Shown piece by piece: positions 26,712-36,372 of a DNA stretch of 64,000 nt. The stretch spans positions 1-64,000 of the forward strand of contig NZ_CAJGZN010000005.1 of the NCBI RefSeq assembly GCF_904846235.1. Reading direction: 5' to 3'. The notes under the pieces were generated by a model. It worked only from the letters and a program-made list of their open reading frames with translations. It did not search any database and was not told the origin of the DNA. Numbering within the stretch: position 1 is the stretch's first letter; every line of letters starts with the position of its first letter. The position numbers and the translations under genes are program-made. Source of the DNA: Psychrobacter immobilis. Its GTDB lineage: Bacteria; Pseudomonadota; Gammaproteobacteria; Pseudomonadales; Moraxellaceae.

Positions 26712-28586
26712 ATGCAATTTCATCATCATGGGTATGTCTCTACCGACCCACGTATTAAAGCGGCTCAAGGTACTGGTATTAATCGCCCAACCGAAATTCC
26801 TGATGAAATAGACGTATTAATCGTCGGCTCGGGCCCTGCAGGTATGTTGCTTGCTGCGCAACTATCACAGTATCCATCACTCACTACACGCATCGTCGAA
26901 AGACGACCAGATCGTTTAGCCATCGGTCATGCAGATGGTATTCAGGCACGCAGTGTAGAAACCTTCAAGGCGTTTGGCTTTGCAGATGAAATCACTAGCG
27001 AAGCCTATCAAATCAGTGAAATGAACTTTTGGGCACCCTCAAAAGAAGACCCAAGTAAGATCGTTCGTACCCGTCGCACACTAGATGATGAGCACGGTAT
27101 CAGTGAGTTTCCGCATCTGATTGTAAACCAAGCCCGTGTCCTTGATTACTTTGCTCAAGTTGCCAAAAACTCACCTGCCCGTATTGAGGTTGATTTTGGT
27201 ATTGAATTTTGTGGATTAGAAGTCGGTAAAGGAAAGTATCCGGTTTCTGTTCAGATTCAATATACAGCAGGGGCACGTGCGGGTGAAAAACGTACTATTA
27301 AAGCAAAATACGTTGTAGGCTGTGATGGCGCTCGCAGTCACGTTCGCGAATCTATAAATCGAAAGCATCTTGGCAAACCATCGCTGCATGCTTGGGGCGT
27401 TGCTGATATTTTAGCCAATACAGATTTTCCAGATATTCGTATGAAATGTGCCATTCAATCACAAAATAGTGGCAGCATCTTGTTGATACCACGCGAAGGC
27501 GGTCATCTATTTAGAATGTATATTGACCTTGGTGATGTGGCTGAAAACGATAACCATCAGGTACGTGCTACACCGCTGAAAGATATTATTGATAAAGCTA
27601 ACAATATTATTAGTCCCTATAAACTAGATGTTAAAGAGGTAGCGTGGTGGTCTGTGTATGAAGTTGGGCACCGTGTCACAGACAAATTTGATGATGTGGA
27701 CGTAGGCGAAGAAGACAGCAAAATGCCACATGTATTTATTTGTGGAGACGCCTGCCATACTCATAGCGCCAAGGCTGGGCAAGGCATGAATGTGTCGATG
27801 CAAGATGCTTTTAATTTGGGCTGGAAGCTAGGATCGGTGTTAACTAAACGTAGTCCAGAATTGTTGTTGGCTACTTACTCCGCTGAGCGCCAAGTAGTTG
27901 CAAAAGACTTAATTGAATTTGATAAAGAATGGTCTAGCCTGATGGCTAAAAAACCTGAAGAGTTTGATAATCCTAACGAGCTTAGCGAGTATTATGTGCG
28001 CACTGTTGAGTTTCCAGCAGGTTTTATGACTCAATATGAGTCTTCTATGCTGATTGGTACCGATGAATATCAACACCTTGCGAAAGGCTTCCCAATTGGT
28101 AAGCGATTCAAATCGGCACCAGTAGTACGTATTGCTGATGCCGTGCCTGCACACTTAGGACATCATGCTAAAGCCGATGGACGCTGGCGTATTTATGTTT
28201 TTGCAGATACTAAAACCGAGGCATTGAATACCTTTGCTAAGTGGCTAGATAGTAATCCTAACTCGCCATTATCCGTCTATACTCCTGCTGGCGCGGACCG
28301 AGACAGTGTTTTTGATGTGAAAGTTATTTACCAACAATCGCATCATGATGTGGATATTACTGATATTCATAAAGTATTTTTACCGTTGGTTGGTCCGCAT
28401 CAAGTCACCGACTATGAAAAAATTTACGCCACTAGAATGGATAATGACATTTTTGAAGCCCGTGAGATTGACCGTAGCGGTGCTATCGTTGTTGTTCGTC
28501 CAGATCAATACGTGGCTAATGTCTTACCCCTGTCAACGACTAGCGAGCTAACAGATTTCTTTGCTAAAAATATGTTGCCAGCTTAA
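26712..28586 (+). CDS. FAD-binding aromatic hydroxylase, phenol 2-monooxygenase type
   Basis: A 624-residue single-component flavin monooxygenase of the PheA/MobA (phenol 2-monooxygenase, 3-hydroxybenzoate 4-monooxygenase) group. The GxGxxG motif is IVGSGPAGMLLAAQL (about 38-52), the DG motif YVVGCDGARSHVRESI (about 203-218), the GD motif FICGDACHTHSAKAGQGMN (about 339-357), and a thioredoxin-like C-terminal domain follows from about 450. In this cluster no hpaB or hpaC (the usual two-component 4-hydroxyphenylacetate 3-hydroxylase) is present, so I infer this enzyme makes homoprotocatechuate. AAGGAA precedes the ATG. It diverges from the aldehyde dehydrogenase and ends before a terminator at 28741. 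Confidence 0.88.
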   Translation: MQFHHHGYVSTDPRIKAAQGTGINRPTEIPDEIDVLIVGSGPAGMLLAAQLSQYPSLTTRIVERRPDRLAIGHADGIQARSVETFKAFGFADEITSEAYQISEMNFWAPSKEDPSKIVRTRRTLDDEHGISEFPHLIVNQARVLDYFAQVAKNSPARIEVDFGIEFCGLEVGKGKYPVSVQIQYTAGARAGEKRTIKAKYVVGCDGARSHVRESINRKHLGKPSLHAWGVADILANTDFPDIRMKCAIQSQNSGSILLIPREGGHLFRMYIDLGDVAENDNHQVRATPLKDIIDKANNIISPYKLDVKEVAWWSVYEVGHRVTDKFDDVDVGEEDSKMPHVFICGDACHTHSAKAGQGMNVSMQDAFNLGWKLGSVLTKRSPELLLATYSAERQVVAKDLIEFDKEWSSLMAKKPEEFDNPNELSEYYVRTVEFPAGFMTQYESSMLIGTDEYQHLAKGFPIGKRFKSAPVVRIADAVPAHLGHHAKADGRWRIYVFADTKTEALNTFAKWLDSNPNSPLSVYTPAGADRDSVFDVKVIYQQSHHDVDITDIHKVFLPLVGPHQVTDYEKIYATRMDNDIFEAREIDRSGAIVVVRPDQYVANVLPLSTTSELTDFFAKNMLPA

Positions 28587-28740
28587 GCGTAACTTGGTTT
28601 TCCCGTAATGATTAATATTACATATATAATATTTTAGATATGAATTACAGTCGCTATAAAGGCAGCTATTTTTTTACAGAGCATTAGTCTAATCTAATAA
28701 GTGCACCACTGTTTTTATATTTATACTATGTAAATATTCA

Positions 28741-28772
28741 AAAACCCCCGGTTACTAGACTGGGGGTTTTCT
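28741..28772 (+). terminator. Terminator after the hydroxylase gene
   Basis: AAAACCCCC (28741-28749) pairs with GGGGGTTTT (28762-28770) across a short loop, flanked by A and T runs, 155 bp after the hydroxylase stop. Confidence 0.85.
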
Positions 28773-28951
28773 ATTTATCTAAATTAAATAGCATATAATC
28801 TATTGGAAACACTATCTGAGCCGATGCTTTATTTTACCTAAAAACCCTTAACTCAAGAAGCCTTCGTCGCTAGATTAATATATTTAACCATTATAAATAT
28901 TTGAAATAAATTACAAACCCATATAAAAAACTGAAATCAAAAGAAGAAAGT

Positions 28952-29013
28952 CAGTTAACGCTATAGTAGAGCAGAATTTAATTTAAACTGAAATTTATTA
29001 GGCAACAGAATGC
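28952..29013 (+). repeat. Partial family A repeat
   Basis: TCAGTTAACGCTATAGTAGAGC and the following A+T-rich bases to TTTATTAGGCAACA match the first 60 bases of the copy at 10967. The rest of the repeat is missing; an alcohol dehydrogenase tail follows at once. I divided the string here as TCAGTTAACGCTATAG and TAGAGC to mark the matched blocks. Confidence 0.45.
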
Positions 29014-29121
29014 TTCAATGTTCCTCTTGCTGAAATAGACAAGGCAATTAACTTGGTTATCGCCGGGGACATTAAAGACTATCGAAAGGATGGTATGGCT
29101 GGCAAGGTGGTTCTAAAATAA
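29008..29121 (+). pseudogene. C-terminal remnant of a zinc alcohol dehydrogenase/quinone reductase
   Basis: A frame ending at TAA 29119-29121 reads VPLAEIDKAINLVIAGD then DGMAGKVVLK, which is the typical end of medium-chain alcohol dehydrogenases (ExxxAxxLvxxGdixGkvVL). Its front is missing where the partial repeat ends. A far more decayed copy of the same sequence can be traced at about 51800-51860, also next to a repeat end. Confidence 0.5.
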
Positions 29122-29180
29122 TTAGCTCTTGTAACATTAACTTACATTCATATGTTTAAAAGTTATCAGATGTGATTACC

Positions 29181-29345
29181 TATAATATTACGAGTCTACA
29201 AATAGCATTTATAAACATACTGATTATCAACCAAAATATGGACACACTATACTGATAAAATCTCTAAGTCAGTATTTACAAAGCTTCTACTATAAATTGC
29301 TAATAATGAAATTTGCCAGATGGCTGTGCGAAAGTCGGGGTTTGA
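29181..29345 (+). repeat. Degenerate interspersed repeat, family B copy 2
   Basis: Homologous to 51-202, opening TATAATATTACGAGTCTA and closing AAAGTCGGGGTTTGA (29331-29345). The next base begins homology to the outer-membrane gene at 16245-17081, so the repeat end coincides with the truncation point of the gene copy that follows. Confidence 0.6.
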
Positions 29346-29553
29346 CCTCACCGCCATCTGGTAAAGCTTCATTCTTATCAGCGCTATAGTTGGCCAAATA
29401 GCCTCGGTAGTACACACCCGGTGGTGGCATAACATTGCCTTTTATTTCTTCAAGACCCGGCACATATTGAGAGTCAGAGGCATGGGCAATAAAGGGTAAA
29501 CTTAAAGCAAGTAGCGCAGATACTGAGACAACCTTATTCAATACTGTTCTCAT
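29290..29553 (-). pseudogene. Truncated outer-membrane protein gene (copy of 16245-17081)
   Basis: The first 71 residues (signal peptide MRTVLNKVVSVSALLALSLP then FIAHASDSQYVPG, then PPPGVYYRGYLANYSADK) are nearly those of the intact meta-pathway outer-membrane protein. Homology stops after DGGEV, exactly at the repeat end (29345/29346), and the frame runs on into repeat sequence for about 16 residues. So about 200 residues of barrel are lost and the product cannot fold. It sits upstream of nothing useful in its direction. This was once a second porin, probably serving the GMC oxidoreductase/amine oxidase block. The GACGTTTTATG-like leader resembles that of the intact gene. Confidence 0.85.
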
Positions 29554-29799
29554 AAAACGTCCTTGTTCGTAAGTGATTTAAAAAGTATTTTCCATTCTCT
29601 TATAAAATAAGCATTTCATAAAAAACAGGCTGTTTTAACCAAACCTATGTACTATCCAATATATCGATAACAATATATATATGTGTGTACGTGGATAGGT
29701 AAGCGTAATACATATATTTCTACTTAAACTTGATAAAGCTTTTGTGCGTCCTATCAGTTAATGTTGAGTCCAATTTAAGTATCTGATTCTATATATAAT

Positions 29800-31458
29800 T
29801 TATGCATTGTCCTCTTTAATCATGTCAGCTGCCTTCTCTGCTACCATAATTGTGGGTGCATTTGTATTACCAGCCATAACGAACGGGAAAATAGAGGCAT
29901 CTACCACACGCAGTTTTTTAACACCTCGAACCTTTAATCGCGGTGTCACCACTGCTAAACCATCACTTCCCATTTTACAGGTGCCATTCTGGTGATGGTA
30001 ACTTACAACTGACGAACGCACATACTCTGCAATTTGTTCATCTGTTTTAACACCTTCACCTGGATATATTTCTCGACCACGCCATTCTTTTAAGGCTGGT
30101 TGGCTTGCGATATTACGCATTTGTTTAATCGAAGTCACTAATGTATCGACATCATATTGTGTATCAAGTACATTTGGATCGATATTCATCTTATCGTCAG
30201 GATTAGAACTGTTTAGTGTAATCCTACCGCGTGAGGTCGGTCTAACTCCTGCAGCTACTAGAGAGAATGCATTTTGAACGGAACTATCTTGACCAGGTGC
30301 GTAATAAGGAACATGGAAAAAAAGTGGCTGCATATCGGCTCCTGGTAGAGCTGGCTGGGTTTTTGCAAACATATGAGCATGCAATACTTGAATAGACATG
30401 TCACTTGGTGGCGGGAGCTCTTTCTTTCCTTCGTATATTACAGGGCTTAAGTTATGATCGTGGAGGTTTTCACCTACACTGGGGCTATCGACAAACACAT
30501 TAATACCAAGCTTTTCTAACTCTGATTTTGACCCAATGCCTGATAGCATCAAAATACGAGGAGATTCAATAGCACCGCCACATACAATCACTTCTTTTTT
30601 AGCTTTGACTGTTTTGATAGTGCCTTCTTGACGATATGTAACACCTGTTGCTACACCCTTTGTTATATTTACTTTATGGACACGTGAGTTAGTTATCAAT
30701 GATAAATTAGGACGATTGAGAGCTGGCCGTAAGAAAGCGACTGCTGTGGAGTGTCTCTTCCCATCTTTCGTATTTAAATCAGTATAACTGACCCCTTCTT
30801 GTGTCTCCCCATTGCTGTCATCGTTGAAAGAGATGCCAGACTCTATAGCAGCATCAACTATCGCTTTCGTTACTGGATGAGGAGTAAAATCTGCAGTAAC
30901 ATGAAGTAGCCCGTCACCGCCATGATAGACACTTGGACCACGTGAGTAATTTTCTGACTTTTTGAAATATGGTAGTACATCGTTATAAGACCACCCATCA
31001 CAACCTAATTCATTTGCCCAATGATCATAATCAGACGCATTACCTCTTACATAAATCATGGCATTTAACGACGACGACCCACCTACCGTTTTACCACGCG
31101 GCCAATTTAAGATACGATAGTGTGCATTTTTTTGCGGTATTGTTTTATAGTCCCAATCATATTCAGTACCCCATAGCTCAATTAAACGCATAGGTGTTGA
31201 TATCATTTCACTGTTATCGGGACCTCCTGCTTCAATAATAAGTACCTGACTACCGTCTTCAGTTAAACGATTCGCAAGTACACACCCTGCCGAACCTGCG
31301 CCAATAATCACATAATCGAATTCTTTACTATGGCTATCTATAGGATTAATACTTGCACCTATAGCACCCTTAGACAACATAAGTACACCTGAAGCAACTG
31401 CGGTGTATCCTAAAAAATTGCGACGTGAAATACCTTTTGACTTATTTTTAGTAGACAT
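29800..31458 (-). CDS. GMC-family FAD oxidoreductase with Tat signal
   Basis: A 552-residue glucose-methanol-choline oxidoreductase. A twin-arginine signal SRRNFLGYTAVASGVLML sits at 11-28, so the folded flavoprotein is exported to the periplasm. The FAD fold is YVIIGAGSAGCVLANRL (about 49-65), the first GMC signature lies around PRGKTVGGSSSLNAMIYVRG (about 119-138), the second is GAIESPRILMLSGIG, and the end has HHQNGTCKMG and NTNAPTIMVAEKAAD. It oxidises an alcohol; with an aldehyde dehydrogenase and amine oxidase next door, an aryl-ethanol such as 2-phenylethanol or tyrosol is a fair guess. The electron acceptor is unknown. Confidence 0.85.
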   Translation of the reverse strand: MSTKNKSKGISRRNFLGYTAVASGVLMLSKGAIGASINPIDSHSKEFDYVIIGAGSAGCVLANRLTEDGSQVLIIEAGGPDNSEMISTPMRLIELWGTEYDWDYKTIPQKNAHYRILNWPRGKTVGGSSSLNAMIYVRGNASDYDHWANELGCDGWSYNDVLPYFKKSENYSRGPSVYHGGDGLLHVTADFTPHPVTKAIVDAAIESGISFNDDSNGETQEGVSYTDLNTKDGKRHSTAVAFLRPALNRPNLSLITNSRVHKVNITKGVATGVTYRQEGTIKTVKAKKEVIVCGGAIESPRILMLSGIGSKSELEKLGINVFVDSPSVGENLHDHNLSPVIYEGKKELPPPSDMSIQVLHAHMFAKTQPALPGADMQPLFFHVPYYAPGQDSSVQNAFSLVAAGVRPTSRGRITLNSSNPDDKMNIDPNVLDTQYDVDTLVTSIKQMRNIASQPALKEWRGREIYPGEGVKTDEQIAEYVRSSVVSYHHQNGTCKMGSDGLAVVTPRLKVRGVKKLRVVDASIFPFVMAGNTNAPTIMVAEKAADMIKEDNA

Positions 31459-31682
31459 TAAAACTCCTTTTTATTGTCAGCTATATTCCTTTATTTTAGA
31501 TGAGCTTATTTCAATCCTAGATTAGCTAACCATCTTCAGATAACTGATTTTCCTACTAATAACCATGTAATCTGGTGCTTTTAGCATCTCTAAAGATAAG
31601 TACTCACTACGTGTTCTACTTCGGCTATATTTTTTGCATTTAACTATCGATCACTAGATACTGATTATGTAATAAATATCTA

Positions 31683-33107
31683 TTAAGATTTAAAAACTTG
31701 CATGGTCTGTATAGAAGTAAACTCTTTAAGACCCGCTTCTCCAAACTCAATACCAAACCCAGAGTCTTTGACACCACCGAACGGGGCATCGGGTTGAACC
31801 ATGGCATGATTATTAATCCATACAGTGCCGCAGTCTAAACGTGAGCCGATACTTTGTGCTTTTTCGATGTCTGTTGACCACACTGAACCGCCAAGTCCAA
31901 CAGATAAGCGGTTGGCACTGACAATCGCCGCGTCAACATCGCTAAACTTAATAATCGGAAGAATCGGTCCAAACTGTTCTTCATCAACCAATCTTGCGCC
32001 ATCACTGATATGACTCACCAACGTTATGGGATAAAAATAACCAGTCTCGTCTACCACGTCCCCGCCACATAAAAAGTTAGCACCGCGCTCTTTGGCATCT
32101 TGAGCAAGCGCTTTGACTATGTCTAACTGCTTCTTATTTTGTAGTGGTCCAAAATCGGTGTCTGCATCAAGCCCATTACCCGTCTTCATGCTTTTGGCAA
32201 TCGTGGTCAAGGCGGCACACAACTCATCATGCACTGATTCATGCACATACAGTCGTTTTAGCGCGGCACACGTTTGACCATTATTGATAAAAGAGGTGGC
32301 GAATATCTTACCTGCAATGGCTTCAATGTCAGCGTCGGCCAGTACGATACCAGCGTCATTGCCCCCTAACTCAAGTGTCAAGCGTTTTAAAGTCATGGCA
32401 GCGCTTTTCATGATAGCTTTGCCCGTCGGGGTGGAGCCTGTAAATACAATTTTGGCAATGTCCACATGCTCAGACATCGCCGCACCGATATCCCCTTCAC
32501 CAGTGACGATATTTAATACACCTGCTGGCAAAATAGTGTTAGCAATTTCACCGAAGTATAATACCGTCAATGGCGTCATCTCAGATGGTTTCATAACCAC
32601 CGTATTCCCTGTTAGTAGCGCAGGAATGATATGCCAGATACTGATCAACAACGGGTAGTTCCATGGCGTTATGGAGCCTACGACGCCAAGTGGTTTGCGA
32701 TGCAATTCTATCCGAGCCGAGTCATTGTCCTGAATGATTTCTGGTTCCAACGCCATGCTGGCGGTCGCACGTATCCAAGCCAATGTCCCACCAAGCTCAA
32801 AGCCTGCACCCAAGTCGGCAAAGCCTTTCAGTGGTTTGCCTTGCTCTTTGGTCAGCATTGTCATAAACGCCTCACTGTCAGCTTCAACGGCATCAGCGAG
32901 CTGCATTAGGTAATCACGGCGCTCTGCATATGTGAGTGCTGACCAACTAGGAAAGGCAGCTTTGGCAGCGGCGACCGCGGTATTTAATTGTTCAACACTG
33001 GCTTTTGGACAGCGTGCCACCACTGATTTGTCGGCTGGATTAATCACATCAAAATAGTCATTCGTTGAAACTTGTTTACCATCGATAATTAGATTAAATT
33101 TTTTCAT
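31683..33107 (-). CDS. Aldehyde dehydrogenase (probable phenylacetaldehyde)
   Basis: A 474-residue paralogue of the protein at 24861-26288, sharing long identical runs such as ISIWHIIPALLTGNTVV and the catalytic NNGQTCAALKRLYVHES. It lies between tynA and the GMC gene in one leftward series, matching the E. coli tynA-feaB arrangement, where FeaB converts phenylacetaldehyde to phenylacetate. It is closer to the window's other aldehyde dehydrogenase than I would expect of a FeaB orthologue, so local duplication is likely and I give no symbol. Confidence 0.88.
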   Translation of the reverse strand: MKKFNLIIDGKQVSTNDYFDVINPADKSVVARCPKASVEQLNTAVAAAKAAFPSWSALTYAERRDYLMQLADAVEADSEAFMTMLTKEQGKPLKGFADLGAGFELGGTLAWIRATASMALEPEIIQDNDSARIELHRKPLGVVGSITPWNYPLLISIWHIIPALLTGNTVVMKPSEMTPLTVLYFGEIANTILPAGVLNIVTGEGDIGAAMSEHVDIAKIVFTGSTPTGKAIMKSAAMTLKRLTLELGGNDAGIVLADADIEAIAGKIFATSFINNGQTCAALKRLYVHESVHDELCAALTTIAKSMKTGNGLDADTDFGPLQNKKQLDIVKALAQDAKERGANFLCGGDVVDETGYFYPITLVSHISDGARLVDEEQFGPILPIIKFSDVDAAIVSANRLSVGLGGSVWSTDIEKAQSIGSRLDCGTVWINNHAMVQPDAPFGGVKDSGFGIEFGEAGLKEFTSIQTMQVFKS

Positions 33108-33217
33108 GGTATTAACTCTTATTCTCGTAAATATTATTTATAGGGGTGACTGGAAACACTCAGGCTAAGCCATAGAATCAAACCATCTAAAAATAAGCGC
33201 TCTGCTTATATCATTAG

Positions 33218-33250
33218 CCTTAGTGCAGCCATATCATTGCTGCACTAAGG
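33218..33250. other. Hairpin between tynA and aldehyde dehydrogenase
   Basis: CCTTAGTGCAGC (33218-33229) and GCTGCACTAAGG (33239-33250) pair perfectly for 12 bases with a 9-base loop, and part of the sequence (GCTGCACTTA) recurs just after. There is no T-run on either strand, so it is an mRNA-stability or processing hairpin, or a protein site, rather than a classic terminator. Confidence 0.5.
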
Positions 33251-33282
33251 TTGTACTGAGGCTGCACTTATTTTAGAGCGGT

Positions 33283-35613
33283 TTATTTGCTTTCATCTTT
33301 GCCTTGATTAAGTGCCAATGACGGGGTTTCATCAAAGAAATTCCAAGGTTTGAGCAGTACATTCACCCATTCAGTTGGCATAATAGGCCACTCTTCAGCG
33401 CGCGCTATATGGGTAGTGCCCGTCGTTAACCATACCACCAGATCCTTATTATGAATTTTTTCATCATCTGCAATAAAGGCTCCTAACCCTGTGTCTTTAT
33501 CAGAACGGTTGGGATAGGTACCTTCTGGATATAACTCATCTGGCTTGTATTGTGTTACCCAAATTTGTTTGTCCATAAAGCTCAGACGATTGAACAACCA
33601 CTCATCATCCGCAAAATTCGCGCCTTTGGCAATCGGATGCGTACCACCTGCAAACGGAATCATTTGATAAGACACGGGGTTGCCCATACGGTTTTCTTTA
33701 CTGGCATTACTGATTAAACGTACAGAAGAAGGATCAAAGTTTTCTTTCGCTTTCGTTTCTGTCAATACGGTCGTCTCACGCGTCTCCATCGTACTGGTAC
33801 GCGGGCCGCCGCGCGTATTTTTCGTGACTATAGGCTCTATATGTTTGATGTTATTGGTCTCGCCATCAATATCCATGTCCAAGCGAAAGTTGTAGATATG
33901 CTGGTGCGTGGTACCAACGATATTATGGTCAATCAAGGTGCCATAGCGCGTGTCTTCTTTCGCACTTGGGTCATGCATGGTTTTTGCTAGAACCCCTTTG
34001 ACCGCTTCAATGCCTGTCGCGCCCGCATCAATACCAATAGTACCGTTTGGCTGTAGTACCCAGTCAAAGATATAATCATAGTTACCGATGGTGCTGATCC
34101 AGCGCACCACCAGTTCTCGGCGCTCGGTACTGACGTTTTTTTGTCCCATTTCTTGGTGCTTAAATTCAGGGCCTGCATAGCGCTCAAATATGGCAATGGC
34201 GTTCGGAATGGTATAAGGATTGCCTTCATAGTCTGCAAGCACTGCATCAAGGAGCACTGCGTTTTCTGGGGCATCGATATTTTTCTCAAGCGGCGAGGTC
34301 AAGGTGCCCATGCCGTACTCGCCCGCATCGAGGTACGATTTAAAGTACCAGCCCACATCAGGGTCACCGTAGGGCACGACCATACCGCCTAAGTTACCTT
34401 GATACATGATCTTACGGTCGACACCTTTGTCGTTAAAGGTCATCGTACTCAGCTGCAAACCAGTACGGCTATCAAGACCGATATGAAACTTCCAGTTATT
34501 CCATTCAACGTTTCGACCTGTGATGGTGTAGTTTTTGCCTTCTGGCTCGATGATGTTTAAAGGTTTATTGGTGACAATGTCTCTGTCGCGACCATCGATT
34601 GGACGCGGGGTCATCGGTACGGGAATGACGCTACCTTCTTCTATTTTGACGACTTTTTTGGTATCCAAATCCACCACCGCAACCAAGTTCTCGATAGGAT
34701 GTGCCCAGTAATTGCCATCTCCGACATCTAGGTAGGAGACGATTTTGAGGATACGCTGCTGCTTATCTTGTAATCCGTCTTTTCCTCCAAAATAACCGAC
34801 CGTCAGCGGGGTTCCGACTACTTTTGTCACATCATCAATACCATGCTTTTGCAAAGCGACTTTGTATTCTGGGCTGGTTTGGATAATCTCTTGTACGGCG
34901 ATAAAGTCACCTATTAGCACCATACCGAATGTATCTTCAAGCGTTTTCCAGCTGGTAAGCGCCTTTTTATCTAAGTTCACCTCACCCTCAATGGCGGTGG
35001 TACCCTTCAAAAGGGTAAAAGTAGCCACACGATCACCACTATAAGGCTTGTCCGCCAGTACACTGCGCCAGACAGCGTCTTTGTCAGGCTGCTTTAGGCG
35101 AATATCGGCAAACCTTAAGTTTTTCTCTTTTGGCTTTGACTGACGGATAATCGAGGTCACTTGCTTGATCTCATCACTGTTCAAACTATTAAGTGGATGC
35201 GGCGTGCGCTCGACTTTAAAGGTTTGGTCTAAATTTGATTGCAGTATTTCATTGGCCAAGGTGTCGGGCACTAAGGCTTGACCGTTTTTCATGACCAGCG
35301 GATTAGTGATTGTTAAAGGTTTTCCATTAATCATGGCCGTCGAGCTGCTCGGTTTGATTTTTACCCGTGTCGCGTCCTTGGTAATGGTGTATATATCGGC
35401 ATAGCTGTCATAGGTGACTTCTGCACCCGCTGTGGACATTGCTTCCTCAAGCGGAACCATATGCACCTCTCCACCATGCGCCAGTGCCTGACCACTATAA
35501 ATAAAAGCCAAGCTGGCGACTAACGCCGTTAATGCCGACTTGAATGCGGTACGCTGACGAGGTGTTTTACTGATTGTCGCGTTGATTTTTTGCTGATGAC
35601 TAGCGTGTCTCAT
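33283..35613 (-). CDS. tynA: Periplasmic copper amine oxidase (primary-amine oxidase)
   Basis: A 776-residue TPQ/copper amine oxidase. A long, basic signal peptide ends at SGQALA before HGGEV. The N-terminal copper-amine-oxidase-like domain (about 46-130) precedes the two substrate-side domains, and the catalytic domain holds the Asp base in YLDAGEYGMG, the topaquinone Tyr in STIGNYDYIFDW, the copper pair in THQHIYNFRLDMD, and the third copper His in GTTHIARAEEWPIMP. It oxidises phenylethylamine or tyramine to aldehyde, ammonia and peroxide in the periplasm. The neighbours are an aldehyde dehydrogenase and the paa cluster, as in E. coli. Confidence 0.95.
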   Translation of the reverse strand: MRHASHQQKINATISKTPRQRTAFKSALTALVASLAFIYSGQALAHGGEVHMVPLEEAMSTAGAEVTYDSYADIYTITKDATRVKIKPSSSTAMINGKPLTITNPLVMKNGQALVPDTLANEILQSNLDQTFKVERTPHPLNSLNSDEIKQVTSIIRQSKPKEKNLRFADIRLKQPDKDAVWRSVLADKPYSGDRVATFTLLKGTTAIEGEVNLDKKALTSWKTLEDTFGMVLIGDFIAVQEIIQTSPEYKVALQKHGIDDVTKVVGTPLTVGYFGGKDGLQDKQQRILKIVSYLDVGDGNYWAHPIENLVAVVDLDTKKVVKIEEGSVIPVPMTPRPIDGRDRDIVTNKPLNIIEPEGKNYTITGRNVEWNNWKFHIGLDSRTGLQLSTMTFNDKGVDRKIMYQGNLGGMVVPYGDPDVGWYFKSYLDAGEYGMGTLTSPLEKNIDAPENAVLLDAVLADYEGNPYTIPNAIAIFERYAGPEFKHQEMGQKNVSTERRELVVRWISTIGNYDYIFDWVLQPNGTIGIDAGATGIEAVKGVLAKTMHDPSAKEDTRYGTLIDHNIVGTTHQHIYNFRLDMDIDGETNNIKHIEPIVTKNTRGGPRTSTMETRETTVLTETKAKENFDPSSVRLISNASKENRMGNPVSYQMIPFAGGTHPIAKGANFADDEWLFNRLSFMDKQIWVTQYKPDELYPEGTYPNRSDKDTGLGAFIADDEKIHNKDLVVWLTTGTTHIARAEEWPIMPTEWVNVLLKPWNFFDETPSLALNQGKDESK

Positions 35614-35691
35614 GAGTAACTTCCTTGTTGTGGTGGATGGATATAGATTTTACTTTTTGCAATAGCCGCTAAATACTGATGGCCTGTATTG

Positions 35692-36291
35692 TTAACATTC
35701 TGATTTGATATGGTGTTGGGCCGTAAAGTGCTTATGTGTTAGCCGCTCGTCCGTGTCCATGGTTAACGGCTGCACTTCTTTTAAAGAGTGCAAACAGCGG
35801 TTGGCAAGGTCGGTATACTGCTGCGTACCATGCGCTTTCCAAGCCAACTCTTTTTCTTCAAGCCCTCTTATGACTTTTGCAGGGCTGCCCAATGCCATGA
35901 CATTTGGCGGAATGACCATCTTCGCTTTGACGGTACTATTCGCTCCAATAATGCTATTTTCACCCACTTCTGCGAGGTCGAGAATGACACTGTTCATGCC
36001 GACGAGTGCATTTTTTCGCACGATACAGCCGTGTAGAATGGCGGCATGACCAATATGGCCGTATTCTTCAACTACCACGACATGGTTGGGAAAACCATGA
36101 ATGATACAGTTGTCTTGGATATTGGCGTTTTTTTGAATACGAATACCACCAAAGTCTGCCCGTAATGACGCGAGTGGACCGACATATACGCCAGCTTCAA
36201 TGACAACATCGCCAATAATGACGGCAGTTGGATGCACATAAGCATCTGGGCTGATCACGGGTACTACTCCGTCAATGGCATAGCAAGGCAT
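35692..36291 (-). CDS. paaY: PaaY, hexapeptide-repeat thioesterase/carbonic-anhydrase-like protein
   Basis: I start at 36291 (199 residues, [21 protein letters not shown]) as PaaY proteins do; an ATG one codon earlier is also possible, and the one at 36318 is less likely. (The opening is [12 protein letters not shown] then ISPDAYVHP.) Left-handed beta-helix hexapeptides run from about 15 to 135, with metal-binding His residues in [22 protein letters not shown] (HGFPNHV and YGHIGHA). PaaY hydrolyses stalled CoA esters to protect the phenylacetate pathway. It follows paaX by 81 bp. Confidence 0.9.
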   Translation of the reverse strand: MPCYAIDGVVPVISPDAYVHPTAVIIGDVVIEAGVYVGPLASLRADFGGIRIQKNANIQDNCIIHGFPNHVVVVEEYGHIGHAAILHGCIVRKNALVGMNSVILDLAEVGENSIIGANSTVKAKMVIPPNVMALGSPAKVIRGLEEKELAWKAHGTQQYTDLANRCLHSLKEVQPLTMDTDERLTHKHFTAQHHIKSEC

Positions 36292-36372
36292 CATCTTCTC
36301 CTTATCAAGACATAGCAAACAACGTTTAGCATCGTCATTCGTTTAGGTTTCTTTTACTTAAGTTTCTTTTAA

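Noticed and set aside
26605..26811. ATG-led rightward frame before the hydroxylase.
   Set aside because: It overlaps the hydroxylase start in another frame and has A+T-rich promoter-like sequence at its front.
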